Shown piece after piece: positions 51,061-62,716 of a stretch of DNA of 64,000 nt. The notes beneath the pieces are model-generated. The model did not search any database. It was not told the origin of the DNA and saw nothing but the letters and a program-made list of their open reading frames with translations. Within the stretch, counting starts at the first letter, position 1, and the number at the start of each line of letters is the position of its first letter. The DNA comes from Pieris napi (Eukaryota; Arthropoda; Insecta; Lepidoptera; Pieridae): assembly GCF_905475465.1 (NCBI RefSeq), contig NC_062257.1, positions 2,604,001-2,668,000 on the forward strand, written 5' to 3'. The translations under genes were made by a program, and so were the position numbers.

Positions 51061-52599
51061 CTATTTAAAAATCTCCTATATATTTTACATAACTCCACGT
51101 TTCGAGTGGTGGTGTGTAAGCCGTAGTTAACGTTAAAAGTTAAGTTAGGAGTCGAGAATGATTTACATTATTAGAATTTTTTTGTCTGTAATACATACGT
51201 GTGTACGTGACAATGTCTGACGGTAGTTTAGTCTATAATATAGATATCTTTATTAAAATATAGATTATGTAAATCTCAAACAAACATAATATATAAGGTA
51301 CATAAATATCAGAATTTGTAGTGCATAAAAAGTATTTGCAAACTCCGTCTACAATTTATGCATTTCTGATACTTCACTCTAGAATTCTGAGTTTGTTCGA
51401 AATTGTTTGTAGTTGAAGCAGCTCTTGGAGACCCAGATCGCGTCACAAACATTGCAAATTTTACGAATTTAAAGTGATTTTATGGAATATTTACTTGTGA
51501 CGTCACTGGTAGTTTATGAAAAGGTTTGATTTTAAAGTTTCATAGATAGAGGAATAAAACAAATCGCGTCGAATTTTAAAGATGACATAAAATATAAAAA
51601 TTGCGCGCGTCCTAGAATATGTAAACTCCTTGGTGATTATTTGTTTTGATGTTCGTAATTCGAATGCGATACGAGATTAAAAATGGATAAAATTCTTATT
51701 AGTGTATTGTATGAAATTAAGAATATTTTTAATAAACTCTATGGTTTATATTTTCGCTCCAATTATCTATTCTGTTTCTACGAATTGTCATTGATTTTTG
51801 TTGTCTTAGATGAAGTACCTTATAGATTCAGTTTATGAAAGTGAAACGTATTAGAGTATAGAGTACAAATCATGATTTCTTGTCTTTGTTTTGCGTATGA
51901 ATATTTATCTTTTATTATAGTAACTGAATAATATTTTTGCTAAGTAAACCTGTTAATAATTTGTTAATGTATTATTTGTTTTAAATCCTCTTTTTTTGAA
52001 AATTAGGTTCTGTGTGCTTCGTATAACTAAGTTGTCAATTCCTAATATCTGAATCACAAGATAATAACGCAACAAGGTTATAGTGGGCTTTAGGTAGACA
52101 GGCCGAGACTCCATATGTCAAAAACCTTTGTAATCTATTTTCTATAGTCAATATTCAAAACAGTTCTAACCTCAGTGTCGCCAGTTATAATACCTTTAAA
52201 AGGAACATAAATTCAATAGCATCGAATGTCAACACTTGTTCTGTGGTAACGTACCAAAACAGTTTCTGGCTTTGTTCCAAATACCTCTGGTACACAAATA
52301 CTGGATTAAAATTGTGAAATTGAGTTAAAATTTCCTAACAATTTTCAATTTTACGTATTAATTTGGTGCGTGCCTTATTGATGACGTCAAAGTGACTGGT
52401 TTTCCAATGTACTTTCTATGGGCTCATTTAACACTAGCAATTGTAATTCTGCCGAGAAAATTATTAGAGCCACTCATGGCCATGTGTAATACCTTTTCAG
52501 AATCCCTATTGAATACGCCAAAATTTCACCCTGTATTACTTTTCGGTAGAGTATTTTTTTTTTCTCAGTGGGGTCCGAAGTAAACAAAAAGTTATGATT
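51061..52599. other. About 1.5 kb with nothing recognised
   Basis: AT-rich; the largest featureless stretch on the right side of the window. Confidence 0.35.
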
Positions 52600-52685
52600 T
52601 TGGTTAGGGTCCTTCAAGAGTAGAGCGTACTAATTCTTAAACGGAAACGCACCGCGAGCCCTCTGCCATTGATAGTACATAACAC
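52600..52685 (+). mobile_element. LINE 3' tail, family L1
   Basis: GGTCCTTCAAGAGTAGAGCG, GCGAGCCCTCTGCCATTGAT. 52686-52999 shows nothing recognised. Confidence 0.55.
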
Positions 52686-52999
52686 ACAAACTATTTATAA
52701 AAAAGGGCTAACTCTAATCTGTGGTAAATAGGATTTAGATCTGTGTTATTCAAACTAAAATCACGCCTGACATTTGATTTCCCGAGACAATACAAAATTT
52801 GATTCATGTAACTATTTCAACTACCAACGGAATACAGCCTCCATTCGAGGCGTAGAATTTTGTCAATTTACTAAAAGCTTTTCGATGCAGACTTCACTCG
52901 AGTGAATAACGCAATTTGATCATAGATTATAGAAAATATATTTATAACCAAAAAAATAGAAAATGGATATATAAATTTTCTTTTTAATTTTTTATATAT

Positions 53000-53455
53000 A
53001 ATAGGGGGAATTCGAGCCTACGGCACGCCCATAAAGAGCAGCCATCGTAACTCATAGAGACCCATTTTTAGTAGGTGCGGTTGAATAGTTGGAGGTCGTA
53101 CCTCTCAGCGAAGACCCCCACTGGAAGTCGATTCCACAGTTTGCTAGTTCTCAAAAAAATGAAATGGACTGTGGAAGAGTTCCAGCCATCAAGCTATTTT
53201 GAATTATAATATATTTTATTTAATTGATATCTTTAAACCCAGTGGGAAAGGATATATTATTCCAAACTTTCTTTGCAAAAAGTTTATTTGTAATGTTAAC
53301 AAATATATATACGACCTCCAACTATTTTTAAGTTTGATTGTACTCCTCCCTCAAAGGCCGGCAACGCACCCACTAAAAATGTGCGACCATGAGCTGCGAA
53401 GACTTTCCTTTTTGGTCTCGTAGGCTCGTTTACCCCCGTATTATATAAAAAAAAG
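53000..53455 (+). mobile_element. LINE fragment with 3' tail, family L4
   Basis: CTCATAGAGACCCATTTTTA, GGAGGTCGTACCTCTCAG, then after an AT-rich insert AAAGGCCGGCAACGCACCCA, CTCGTAGGCTCGTTTACCCC and A9. Confidence 0.6.
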
Positions 53456-54136
53456 TTATGTAACCCAAAATTATTTAAGTTACATATAAATATTTTAGTT
53501 ACTAATTGGACAATGTAAACAATCACCACACTTGAAGCCAATATGAGCCCTTTAGTTACTACACTCATAAATTGTATTTTAACATTCTGTTTCCGATAAT
53601 GTCCAATAACATAAGTGTCATTTAGATTTGTGAACGATTAGAAGCCAAGTTAGTTGTTAGCGTCGCAACCCCACCCGTAATTTTATATAAGTTATAAGCT
53701 CATATTTTAAACCATTATAGTCAGTTGTTACCCAGTTTCAAACAAAGTGTTTTATTTCAACGTTTCCACACAAAAACCGTCACCAAACTTAACTAGTGTC
53801 TTAATTAAATATATTGATTATTGAATTAATTATCCCTCCCATCCATGACGCGACTTCGATCTCCGGTCTTTGGTTCCCTTTTGGTTCGACAAATTTGTCA
53901 CGATGCAAATGATTATATCTATAAAATTAATTAAATTTGAACACGCATGCTTCACGCGATTTAATTAATGCGGTTTTTAAATAAGAACATTAAAGCCTTA
54001 TTTGTAATTTAATTACCAACTTCAATTATTTTATATTTACGCGTCCACAAATCGAGACCTTACAAAATTAAGCCCTAGACTTCAAGACATAATAATCTTC
54101 AGCAACTTGCAAAGCGAAACCACGACTTAATATTAA
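53456..54136. repeat. AT-rich with the 53515-53640 dispersed repeat
   Basis: CACACTTGAAGCCAATATGA to TTTCCGATAATGTCCAATA matches 43433-43650; the remainder is not recognised. Confidence 0.4.
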
Positions 54137-54360
54137 ACTAGCGACCCTTCCCGGCTTCGCACGGGTGCAATGCTGATACTAAATTCAAAGTGCTATATGG
54201 AAAACCGCGGCTTTCGACGCGCTATGAATAGGCGCACTACCGCCGCAAACGCTACATCCCGCAGTTTTTAAATCTGTAATATCTTCGAAAATATTCATTT
54301 AAATCATCTGCTGTAAAGGGCCATATAGATCTATATTAAATCAACAATTTATTTAAGGTA
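54137..54360 (-). mobile_element. Helitron-like 3' end fragment, another family
   Basis: A then CTAGCGACCCTTCCCGGCTT, CGCACGGGTGCAATGCTGAT; the CTAG end with an adjacent CCCGGCTTCGCACGGG stem fits a Helitron 3' terminus in reverse. Confidence 0.45.
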
Positions 54361-54914
54361 TGCCTAGTCATGTATCTTATACCTTCAGATTATAACACAA
54401 ATTACCAATAAATACGTATAGATATATTTAATGTAACTAAAAATGCTTAAAAAATAATGTTAAAAACACTGGTATCTTTTATTAAACACAAACGCATTGT
54501 TAAGAGATTAGTCGGTGCAAAGAGATTAATAGGTATATAAATGTTTCTGTGTAAAACATTGTAACAGCAATAAACATCCTGAAACCATATTCGATTTTTG
54601 AAATATTGTAAGTATACCATGAATGAATAATTGTGCAACGACTTAAAAGTTGTAAATATTTAAAAATCGAATCTTTTTTGAATTTTGCTACTATTTAAAC
54701 TAGTTTAGGTTTTTTCTTTTTTTAATTTTGCGAATAAACTAACGCGTGGTGAATAATAATTAGTTCGTATAACTGCCACGCCCATTTCGCAGTAATTTTA
54801 AAGTCCGTTTAATGTTTCTAAATTATCACGTCAGTCACTCGTGATTAATATTCCATCAGTTATAACTGTTTATTTACATACACACATTATTACATGAAAC
54901 CGGCTGCCCAATGC
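54361..54914. other. AT-rich; repeat related to 57042-57430 at 54545-54720
   Basis: ATATTCGATTTTTGAAATAT and TTGTAAATATTTAAAAATCG resemble the tandem units at 57 kb. Nothing else is seen. Confidence 0.35.
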
Positions 54915-55075
54915 AGTAATTTCGACCCAATTCGACTTAGGGTCCTTCAAGGGCCGTCCTAAAGAGCGTACGAATTCTTAAAAGGCAGGTAACGCACTTG
55001 CGAGCCTTCTGGCAACGTCAGTGTCTATAGACGGTATCACTTAACATCAGATTATCTTGCCCATTTGACCCTTGT
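54915..55075 (+). mobile_element. LINE 3' tail, family L1
   Basis: TAGGGTCCTTCAAGGGCC, TTCTTAAAAGGCAGGTAACG, CTTGCGAGCCTTCTGGCAAC, ACATCAGATTATCTTGCCCA. Confidence 0.65.
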
Positions 55076-55120
55076 AATAATAAATTATAAAACAAAATTG
55101 CGTGATACAGGCCCTGATAA

Positions 55121-56003
55121 TCTAATATATAAAATTCTCGTGTCGCGGTGTTTGTGGTTAAACTCCTCCGAAACGGCTCGACCGATTCTCATGAAATTTT
55201 GTGTGCATATTGGGTATGTCTGAGAATCGGACAACATCTATTTTTCAGCCCCCTAAATGTTAAGGGTAGTCCACCCCTAAATATTTTATTTTTATTTTTA
55301 GATATTTTTTCTGTTTTTATTTGTTTATGATACAGCATTAAAAAATACATACAACCCCTAATTTTCACCCCTCTACGATCAACGCCTATTTTTTTTTTAT
55401 TATAAATGATATACAGTAGAACCTCTATAAGTCGAATATCAAGGGAGACGCCAAAAAATTCGAGTTATAGAGTTTTCAACTTATGGAGGATTTCGACTTA
55501 GGCGGATTTTGATTCGACATAAAGAGTTTGAGGTTTATTCTTATAAATTGAACACCTGACACAAAGCAAGCAAACACGTGTTTCCATGAGTCATAAATTT
55601 ATTATTGTATACTCCTAAAATGTTTTCTAAGAAACAATAGTGTACTCACATTGTCGGCAAGTTCTTAAAGTCGGTAACTTATTTTTGTACGAACAATAGA
55701 GATAATAAATTCCAAATGATCAAGTTGTAAAGGTTGTAAAATAAAACGTTCCTATGTTCGAGATACAGAGGTCAAATTTAATTTTTCGAGTTATAGAGTG
55801 AAAATATGTACCAAAATGGCTTGGAGGGACTCGGTGATTATTTCGATTAACAGAGGGTCAAGATTTCAAGTAATGGAGGTTTTGGTGTTTTAAGGGAAGG
55901 GAACAAAACATTTTTTCGAGATTTGGAGGTTTTTGACTTATCGAGGTTCGACTTAACGAGGTTCTACTGTACATGGCAAAACGACGTTTGCCGGATCAGC
56001 TAG
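55121..56003 (+). mobile_element. Helitron H1 carrying a nested pogo-like MITE
   Basis: A then TCTAATATATAAAATTCTCG at the left; GGCAAAACGACGTTTGCC, GGATCAGCTAG then T at the right. Without the insert at 55414-55969 the element would be about 325 bp, as in the other copies. Confidence 0.85.
55414..55969. mobile_element. Pogo/Tigger-like MITE T2 (556 bp) in the Helitron
   Basis: Ends CAGTAGAACCTCTATAAGTC and the inverse complement of GACTTAACGAGGTTCTACTG, with TA on both sides. Subterminal words TCGAGTTATAGAG and GACTTAT repeat inside. No coding remnant was recognised. Confidence 0.85.
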
Positions 56004-56100
56004 TATACAATATATATTTTTACTAACAAGAGTGGTAGCCTACGTGTTGTGTTGTAACCGCACAATCGTTGGAAGTTGGAACTCGTACTTCGCTTAACAT

Positions 56101-56266
56101 AAAGGCCGATATACATTATCTTAGTGTTTAGGAGAGTGCTTTAGGATAGTACTTTAGTTGAAACATGTAAACGCTACTTGCTTTAGTAAACGCTACGCTA
56201 AAGAACTTGCCTTTCAAGTTGTACTAAAGCACTCTCCTAAACACTAAGATAATGTAAATCGGCCCT
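56101..56266. mobile_element. MITE M4, longer copy
   Basis: GGCCGATATACATTATCTTA at the left, CTAAGATAATGTAAATCGGC at the right, with CACTCTCCTAAAC / GTTTAGGAGAGTG inside both ends. Confidence 0.75.
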
Positions 56267-56672
56267 TAGAGTTTATTCATAGTTGAGAATTCGCCGGAGT
56301 CAAATCCGATATGATTTTGAGTCACACTAAGCCATAAGTCTCGAAACTGAATCTCTTTTAATCCAGAACCCAATACAAAGTAATTGAATTCTTCCAAGAA
56401 AATTCTTGGAATCGTTATTAAAAAATGCACTGAGTTCGCATTTTTACTAACGTTTGCCCTTAACAAAGGAACTGGCAATAAAAATACTATCAAACAATAT
56501 ATGAAATTTATATTATGTAAGATGGTTGGCACCGCTCCAAAGAGAAGCGAATCACTATTTTCATAACACGAGGAATTGTTGCAATATTATGTCGTAAAAG
56601 ACATTTTTATTATTATTATATCTTGTTTAATAATGACTTGGCTGTGGTTTAAATAGAAAATAATTGTTGCCT
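56267..56672. other. Nothing recognised
   Basis: No feature supported. Confidence 0.25.
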
Positions 56673-56746
56673 GTATGAAGTATATGGCTGTCAAATTGAA
56701 TTTGACAATATGCTAATTCGCGCGCTATTATTATCTAATATCGCTA
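56673..56746. repeat. 74-bp direct repeat, left copy (putative target duplication)
   Basis: Starts GTATGAAGTATATGGCTGTC and is identical to 56977-57050 over all 74 positions by eye. Confidence 0.9.
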
Positions 56747-56976
56747 TAATTAAGTGGCAGCTAGGTGAGGCGTACCGGGTTCGAATCCCGGTTCGAGGGC
56801 AAGTTTTAATTTAATTTAATTTGTTCTCGGCCTTTGGGAGGGTTTTGCGGTACCGGGCGAGTGCCTAAACCGTACATGGAGGACACGGTCGAATTTGTCA
56901 AGCACGAATTATAAAAAATCCTATACTTGACGCTGGCTAATGCACAAATCGTGCCAGAGCCATTAAATAAAAAAAA
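56747..56976 (+). mobile_element. tRNA-derived SINE, type C
   Basis: The head holds a perfect B box in GGGTTCGAATCCCGG. The body has GGTACCGGGCGAGTGCCTAA and CGTGCCAGAGCCATTAAATA, then A8. Found once in the window. Flanked by the 74-bp direct repeats in the normal order repeat-SINE-poly(A)-repeat. Confidence 0.8.
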
Positions 56977-57050
56977 GTATGAAGTATATGGCTGTCAAAT
57001 TGAATTTGACAATATGCTAATTCGCGCGCTATTATTATCTAATATCGCTA
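56977..57050. repeat. 74-bp direct repeat, right copy
   Basis: Directly follows the A run of the SINE; identical to 56673-56746. Confidence 0.9.
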
Positions 57051-57430
57051 GTATATTCTGAAAGAGCAATATTCGATTTTTGAATTATTGCATGTTTTAT
57101 GTGTGGCAAGTTAGAAGTAGTAAATATTTGAAAATGGAATCTATCTTCGTGGTTATTTTAATAAGATCATAATTGTTCTTTTTTTAAATATAAATAATTT
57201 TATTTGTATGAATGGTGCAAAAAACATTAATTTTCAGAATTTCTAATATCGCTACTATATTTTTAAAGCGGAATGAATATTCTATTTTTAATCTTAAGTT
57301 ACAATAATTAAATATCTGACAAGTTAGTAGTAAATAGTTAAAATTCGAATCTTAATTTTATTATTTTAATGAGATTACAATTGTTCTTTTTTTAAACATA
57401 CAACTTATTTATCAAATGATAAATGCGTGA
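57042..57430. repeat. Two diverged ~190-bp direct repeats
   Basis: 57042-57210 and 57245-57430 share CTAATATCGCTA, CAAGTTAG-AGTAGTAAATA and ACAATTGTTCTTTTTTTAAA-type words in the same order. A third, weaker copy is at 54545-54720. Confidence 0.55.
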
Positions 57431-57884
57431 AAAACCTTTCTTCATACTGGGAAACCATTCCATTTTTAAATATTTATGAATGCGTGAATAAATGAGAAAT
57501 TGAAAATGGATGAAAATCTTTTCCCTTTGCATGCTAAGCGCATGCCGATATGTAGCGATATTTGAAAATATGAATTCGTGTGGTGTAGAGGAATCAATCA
57601 AATAGACGTACGAAACAGTCTATCAGAGTTGGCACACAGTTGATGATTGCTTCGTCCCACAGGAAATTAGTTCCAACTCGCTATAGACAAGTTAACAACG
57701 AACAGAACAGATAGACTTTCTCTAATTTTTTTTTTGAGTTGATGGCCTGGTATCTAGGCCTTTGACCTTTAGACCAAGTCTTTTCTCTAATATCTGAAAT
57801 CTCAAGTCCACAGTCCAACCCTATATGGACTGCAGAGTACATCCGATTCTTTAATTATTTATATATAGCTATTGAATTTTTCGT
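57431..57884. other. Nothing recognised
   Basis: No exon or repeat terminus supported. Confidence 0.25.
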
Positions 57885-58120
57885 AGAGTAGCTGGCCCAA
57901 TGTGGCTACGTAAAGCTAGAAACAGAGAAGAGTGGAAGCCCTTAGAGGAGGCCTATGTCCGAGGACAAGCTGTATAACAGAAATCAACCGGCTTGCCGAT
58001 TAATTATTAGGATTTTTTATTTTATTTTTAATGTTAATTTTTTAGTATTTCACGTGTTTATGTACTAGTATAAGTAGTTACAGCAATAAAGGCTTTTATT
58101 ATTATTATATTGAATTTTTC
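57885..58120 (+). mobile_element. LINE 3' end with coding scrap
   Basis: WLRKARNREEWKPLEEAYVR, GQAV is the '(D/N)RxxWRxLxEAYVQxW' end of RTE-like ORFs. The 3' UTR ends CAATAAAGGCTTTTATTATT. Confidence 0.65.
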
Positions 58121-58317
58121 GTATTTTATTTAGCTTAAACCCTAAAACCAATAAAATGTGAAATGTAATTTCTCGTTGAAACTGTAAATGGAGCGTCAAA
58201 ATGTCACTATTTTGTAGACTGTAGGAGACATCAGACAACGTCTTCTCATCCTTAATTGTCTTTAAATCTTCTCAAAGGAGGTTATCAAACGAGTTCATCT
58301 AACAGGCTGGTCGATTC

Positions 58318-58480
58318 TTCAGGAGGCTTACCTGATGTTATAAGACACTGCCGCCCATGGATACTTTCAATGCCAGAGGGCTCGTGAGTGCGTTACCGGC
58401 CTTTTGAGAATTAGAAAAATTTAAGGATCCTAAATTGAATTTGTTCGTAAATATTATGTACTTTAATGGGCAGCTGGAGA
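58318..58480 (-). mobile_element. LINE 3' tail, family L1
   Basis: CTTACCTGATGTTATAAGAC, GCCAGAGGGCTCGTGAGTGC, reverse orientation. Confidence 0.6.
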
Positions 58481-58529
58481 ATCTATGCGAACAGAACCGC
58501 TAAATCTCTCTGAACCTTGAAAACCTTTA

Positions 58530-58770
58530 CTGCAAGTCAAATCAAGGGCGTAAATCGAGAAGAACTGGCAATAAACTGTCACTCTTTTAAATCGCCAAGG
58601 TTTTACAAAATGTTTGTAAGCTCCTGCAACCGTTTATGCTCCTCTTCACTAAGACTTGGTCCTGCTGCCTTCACGCTGCCTGCTGCGTTCTGTACCCACA
58701 TTATTAGAACAGCTCATAGAAGCTTGGTGGTGTTTTCGCACTTAGACACCCATTTGGTCCCTCTTTAGTT
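58530..58770 (-). mobile_element. LINE 3' UTR fragment, family L2
   Basis: ATCAAGGGCGTAAATCGAGA, AGAACTGGCAATAAACTG, AAATCGCCAAGG, reverse orientation. Confidence 0.55.
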
Positions 58771-58779
58771 CCTGGCCTA

Positions 58780-58985
58780 GTCAGCCTCCTTCCAGAAGCT
58801 CAGAAGTTTCCTCTTCACTTCGCAGCCTTCACGGAGCGACCTCACTGCTTCGAGGTCTTCGGCTCGTTGGGAAGCCACAGCCACGCATTCCAGGACTACG
58901 TGGATGACTGATTCATTTGCGCTGTGACTCTGTACAAAGACTATCTCTCCAAGGACAAAGAGATGTTAATTTAGAAGACAGTGGC
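58780..58985 (-). mobile_element. LINE coding relic
   Basis: The minus frame reads NESVIHVVLECVAVASQRAE, DLEAVRSLREGCE, KLLSFWKEAD. The 'ESVxHVVLEC' block is the zinc-knuckle-like region near the end of Jockey/R1-type ORF2. Confidence 0.65.
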
Positions 58986-58995
58986 CCGAAGTAAT

Positions 58996-59535
58996 ACCTA
59001 TTTTTACACGCTTTATATTAGCTTCACCTGTATGTATGTATGTATGTATGTAACCGACTCCTTCGGACTCGATTTTGACCCACATTAAACGGACAGATTT
59101 AATTCAAACTTTGTACACTTATAAAGAATCAGCGACAATATAATAATTTCATAGGTTTATCTCGAAAAAACAATGAATTTTTTTTTAATTCCACAAAGCA
59201 ATACGATTAAATTAAGACAACACGTATTGCTGCTAGGACTTAAAAGTGGAAAATAAATATAGTTAAAAAAAACTAAAAAACACGCTTTTAAAGCACATCA
59301 AACTAAAAAGTGAAAAATAATTTCTAATTTAGGCTGAAAATGGTAATGAACATAGACGAAATCTATATCTATAGACGAAAAATATGGCACAGAGCGCCCC
59401 ACCCTTTTTCACAATAATACCAGTATTTTTTGTTCATTACCATTTTCAGCCTTAATTAGGAATTATTTTTCACTTTTTAGCTTGATGTGCTTTAAAAGCG
59501 TGTTTTTTAGTTTTTTTTAACTATATTTATTTTTA
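58996..59535. mobile_element. Repeat R1, copy 3, with ~103-bp foldback arms
   Basis: Arms at 59250-59352 and 59430-59532 are inverted complements with a few mismatches (AACACGCTTTTAAAGCACAT, GGCTGAAAATGGTAATGAAC). Outside them lie GAAGCTAATATAAAGC (reversed), (TATG)n and TTCGGACTCGATTTTGACCC, reverse of the other two copies. Confidence 0.75.
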
Positions 59536-60297
59536 TTAATTCAGTTGAAGCTTAGAAGCTTGGTAATATGTATTCAAATGCAATATTTCGTCTACAGTAC
59601 CCGGTACGAGGAAAATTGAGCGTGCAATCAAAACATAAACCTCCGTGTTTTCCTTTGATGGAAACTTTGAAAATTACTGCCTTTTCAAGTAATAAAACTT
59701 AGTAGATTAAACTTTGTTGGCATTGCTTTAACTGATACTGGGACAAGGATCAAGTAATTTTTACTGATTAAAAGCTGTTTGCGCTAACCTCTGCAGTATC
59801 TAATTAAGGTGATTTAAATGACAGTCTACCTAAGTAAACATTATTTTCCACTGGAAAAACATAAGCGTTTTGAAGCGCGTGTGTCAGGCACTGGGGGCTG
59901 ATCACCTACTTGCCTATTAGATTTAAACGCGCCACTGATTTTTTTTAATTGTTACCCGTAATCAAAAGGTATCCTTACTTGTAGTTTCCGATAAATTTGT
60001 GTATACATAGACGTGCTTTAAAGGGTACGAATTTTTTTTTAGGAAAACAGCGTTTATTTCACGTTATAATAACCCTAATAGTTTTCACAAATGAAATATA
60101 TACATAAACAATTTAGAACCTATTGTGTTAAAAAGTTAGAAGATTACAGTGTGAGAATTGCAAAATAATAATTTAAAAAAAAAATAATTTCATGCCTTTT
60201 TCTGTCGTGATCGTTATAACTTATCATTCACGTTTTGGAATTTCCAAAAATATGATTATTTTATTAATATTTTGAAGAAAGGTTTCATTCAATATTT
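59536..60297. other. Nothing recognised except a SINE B scrap at 59875-59935
   Basis: GTGTGTCAGGCACTGGGGGC, TGATCACCTACTTGCC is SINE type B tail; the rest is AT-rich. Confidence 0.3.
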
Positions 60298-60667
60298 TGA
60301 AGTTATACTTCTTTAGGCGCGTTATGAAAAATTGATGAGAGTGAAATTTTTCGATGCGCGCGCACCGTGACACAAAATTAACAGAATGAAGTTGCCCACG
60401 GATGATGCTACGGCATTGGACATAATTTAAAAACAACATTCGAATAATAATAGAATTTATGTTACACTTAATGTAAGAGAATAATAATAAATATTTATTT
60501 ATTTGATTTTTCAAATGTAAACTGAACTTTATTGACTATAATGACTCCTTTTCCAGTCTTTGATATTTGTAATTAATTATTTGCATGCAATCAAAAACTA
60601 TTTTTAATAATGCCAAAGAAGTATAACTTCTTACGCGCGTACATAAGTACACGCACCCTTTTTTTTA
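60298..60667 (+). mobile_element. MITE family M1, copy 5 (short subtype)
   Basis: TGAAGTTATACTTCTTTAGG at the left; GCCAAAGAAGTATAACTTCT, TACGCGCGTACATAAGTACA, CGCACCC, T9 at the right. Interior matches copies 1 and 4. Confidence 0.85.
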
Positions 60668-60807
60668 TATAATATTGACAATGTGGATTTACTGTGGCCT
60701 GTTTATTTACTTGCTTGGTTGCAGTTCCTGTTCTAATATTATATATTTCTTGTATTTCTAAGCAACTTATAACTTATAAATTAAATATTCAAATTGTTCT
60801 ATATACT

Positions 60808-61050
60808 GCCCTGCGATTCTGTAACTCACTTTTCGAACTCACACAGCGGTTTTCGCATCGGCGGTCTCTCTTAAATCAGTCGTGAAGCAGTCATTTAATG
60901 ATTTGGCATCCTGAAAAGGTGGGTGCTTGTAGTTTATTGTTTATTAGAATGCCTTATCATAAAACGACTGCTTCACGACTGATTTGAGAGAGACCGCCGA
61001 TGCGAAAACCGCTGTGTGAGTTCGAAAAGTGAGTTACAGAACCGCAGAGC
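60808..61050. mobile_element. Foldback element FB1, complete copy 2
   Basis: GCCCTGCGATTCTGTAACTC arm and its inverse at the right end; same layout as 1091-1333 with a few more differences. Confidence 0.85.
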
Positions 61051-61430
61051 TGATCACTTAGCTTACTTGGGTGGCATCCCCTGGCTCCTACACTCTTGTA
61101 ATTGCCTGCAATAGAAAAGATCTAGTCAGAAGATGAAAAGTAGAAGTGGATTTTATTTAGTCAGTTCTTTATTGATCATAACTATGATGACTGGGCTATT
61201 TGACGGTATGAAACATAAAGTATTATTGAAAGTAAACTGTATGAAACATGGCTATAAAAAACATTATGGTGCACTTATAAATAATCATTTTACCAACAAT
61301 ATTTACGTTTCGGTCACGTGACGAAAAACGGTCACAGATTAGTCAAATAGAACGCTTGATGTATGACTTCTACCTGTCTAATCCTAATAATTTCCCGGAG
61401 TTACATAGTTTTCTTGGCCGGTGGGTGAAA
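61051..61430. other. Nothing recognised
   Basis: A 62-codon open frame at 61133-61321 has no recognisable family. Confidence 0.25.
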
Positions 61431-61640
61431 TTGGTACTACCGTCGCTATTTTAGTGCGTACAATAAATAATTTTACTATCTACCAATTTCTAATAAAAAT
61501 CCAACTACAATGTATTTATATTATTTAGTTTTAATTTCATTACTTGCATTAATAATTACAATGGAAAAGTTTTGTTTATCAAACCGTTCTCATTGCTAGG
61601 TCTCTTATATATCTTAAAAGATATTATATTAATACATAGT
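61431..61640. repeat. Paralogue of the M1 insertion site (empty)
   Basis: GGTACTACCGTCGCTATTTT to TTTATCAAACCGTTCTCATT matches the two flanks of MITE M1 at 11735-12380 but lacks the MITE. Confidence 0.65.
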
Positions 61641-61860
61641 ATGATACTTATTCGTTGGGGAAAGCACCAGCTCTGGGGTCACCGGTACTATCTACCAGGC
61701 GCCAACCTAAATCTTTAATTAGCGCCTGTGCACTTGAACCTCACGGCCCAAGAGTCTTTACTCCAAAGGGAACTAAATCGAAGTTGGAGGTAAGACTCTT
61801 ATATTTGAGCCGTTTATTTTTTTCGCTTGCACTGCGGTTGCTCCAGGTTTTTGCTTGTCC
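61640..61860 (-). mobile_element. LINE ORF2 C-terminal relic (family L3)
   Basis: The minus frame reads FDLVPFGVKTLGPWGSSAQA, LIKDLGWRLVDSTGDPRAGA, the best-preserved copy of this block in the window. Confidence 0.65.
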
Positions 61861-62011
61861 GAAGAAGGTGAAGCGGGGCTAAAGTGTCCACACAAGTAGC
61901 ATACCAAAGCCAGTTCCATCTTCCAAGGGATCAACGACATCCCATCCGGCTGCTGTTTATATTTTTGGGTCTATTATTGTATTTCTATTTATTTTAGTGC
62001 TTTTGTATTTA

Positions 62012-62410
62012 TTGACGTGATAACGTCTTTAAAATCGTTTTAGTCGGGTGACATGTTCAGAAACTTGTGTCACACCAAAACCTCACGAGCGCGATCGCAG
62101 GTATAACGAGAGAGAGACGGACCGATCTCCCGTCTCATCTCACTCTAGCGGCATACAAACGAATGGAGATTTTCTCGTGCGGTTAAGTTTTGTAAGAAAA
62201 ATGTATATCATAGTCGAATAAGTAAACTTGTCATTTTACACCCGAAATTTATCATCAAAAGTGTGAATAAAACGATAGATGTAATTTAAAATTTGAAAAA
62301 ATTGTTATCTTCATTAATTCCTTACTTTCCAAAAACTTATATCACCAATAAGACGTTATCACGTAAACATCTCGATCGTAAACCTACTTTACAAACAACC
62401 AATATTTTTT
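62012..62410. mobile_element. DNA element D1, copy 1
   Basis: Carries a 15-bp inverted pair ACGTGATAACGTCTT (62016) and AAGACGTTATCACGT (62350), then a further shared 45 bp (ATCTCGATCGTAAACCTACT). Nearly identical to 62717-63092 apart from a replaced middle piece. Confidence 0.75.
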
Positions 62411-62447
62411 TTAATAATTACTTGTATACATATATGTGACAAATGTC

Positions 62448-62608
62448 GACTGGGTCTAAAGCAAGCCGGTTTCCTGACGGTACCTTCACCGTTTGGGCTA
62501 ATGTTAAATGCGCACATAGAAAGAAAGTTCATTGGAGCACCCGGGGCTCGAACCTACGACCTCAGGGATGGGAGACGCACGCTGAAGCCAGTAGGCCAAC
62601 ACTGCTCG
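62448..62608 (-). mobile_element. tRNA-derived SINE, type B (partial)
   Basis: TTAAATGCGCACATAGAAAG, GGGGCTCGAACCTACGACCT, AGTAGGCCAACACTGCTCG, reverse orientation; it lies between the two D1 copies. Confidence 0.75.
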
Positions 62609-62716
62609 ATCATCCGTTTACTCATAGGAAACTAAGAGAAGGGCTGATGTAAAGAGTAAAGTGAAGGTTACAGTCGAAATCAGTTGGACTTTACGTAAAA
62701 CTTTTCTATAGTGTTT

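Noticed and set aside
56755..56795. tRNA gene with B box GGTTCGAATCC
   Set aside because: Only the T arm is tRNA-like, and the unit ends in poly(A) between direct repeats; a SINE.
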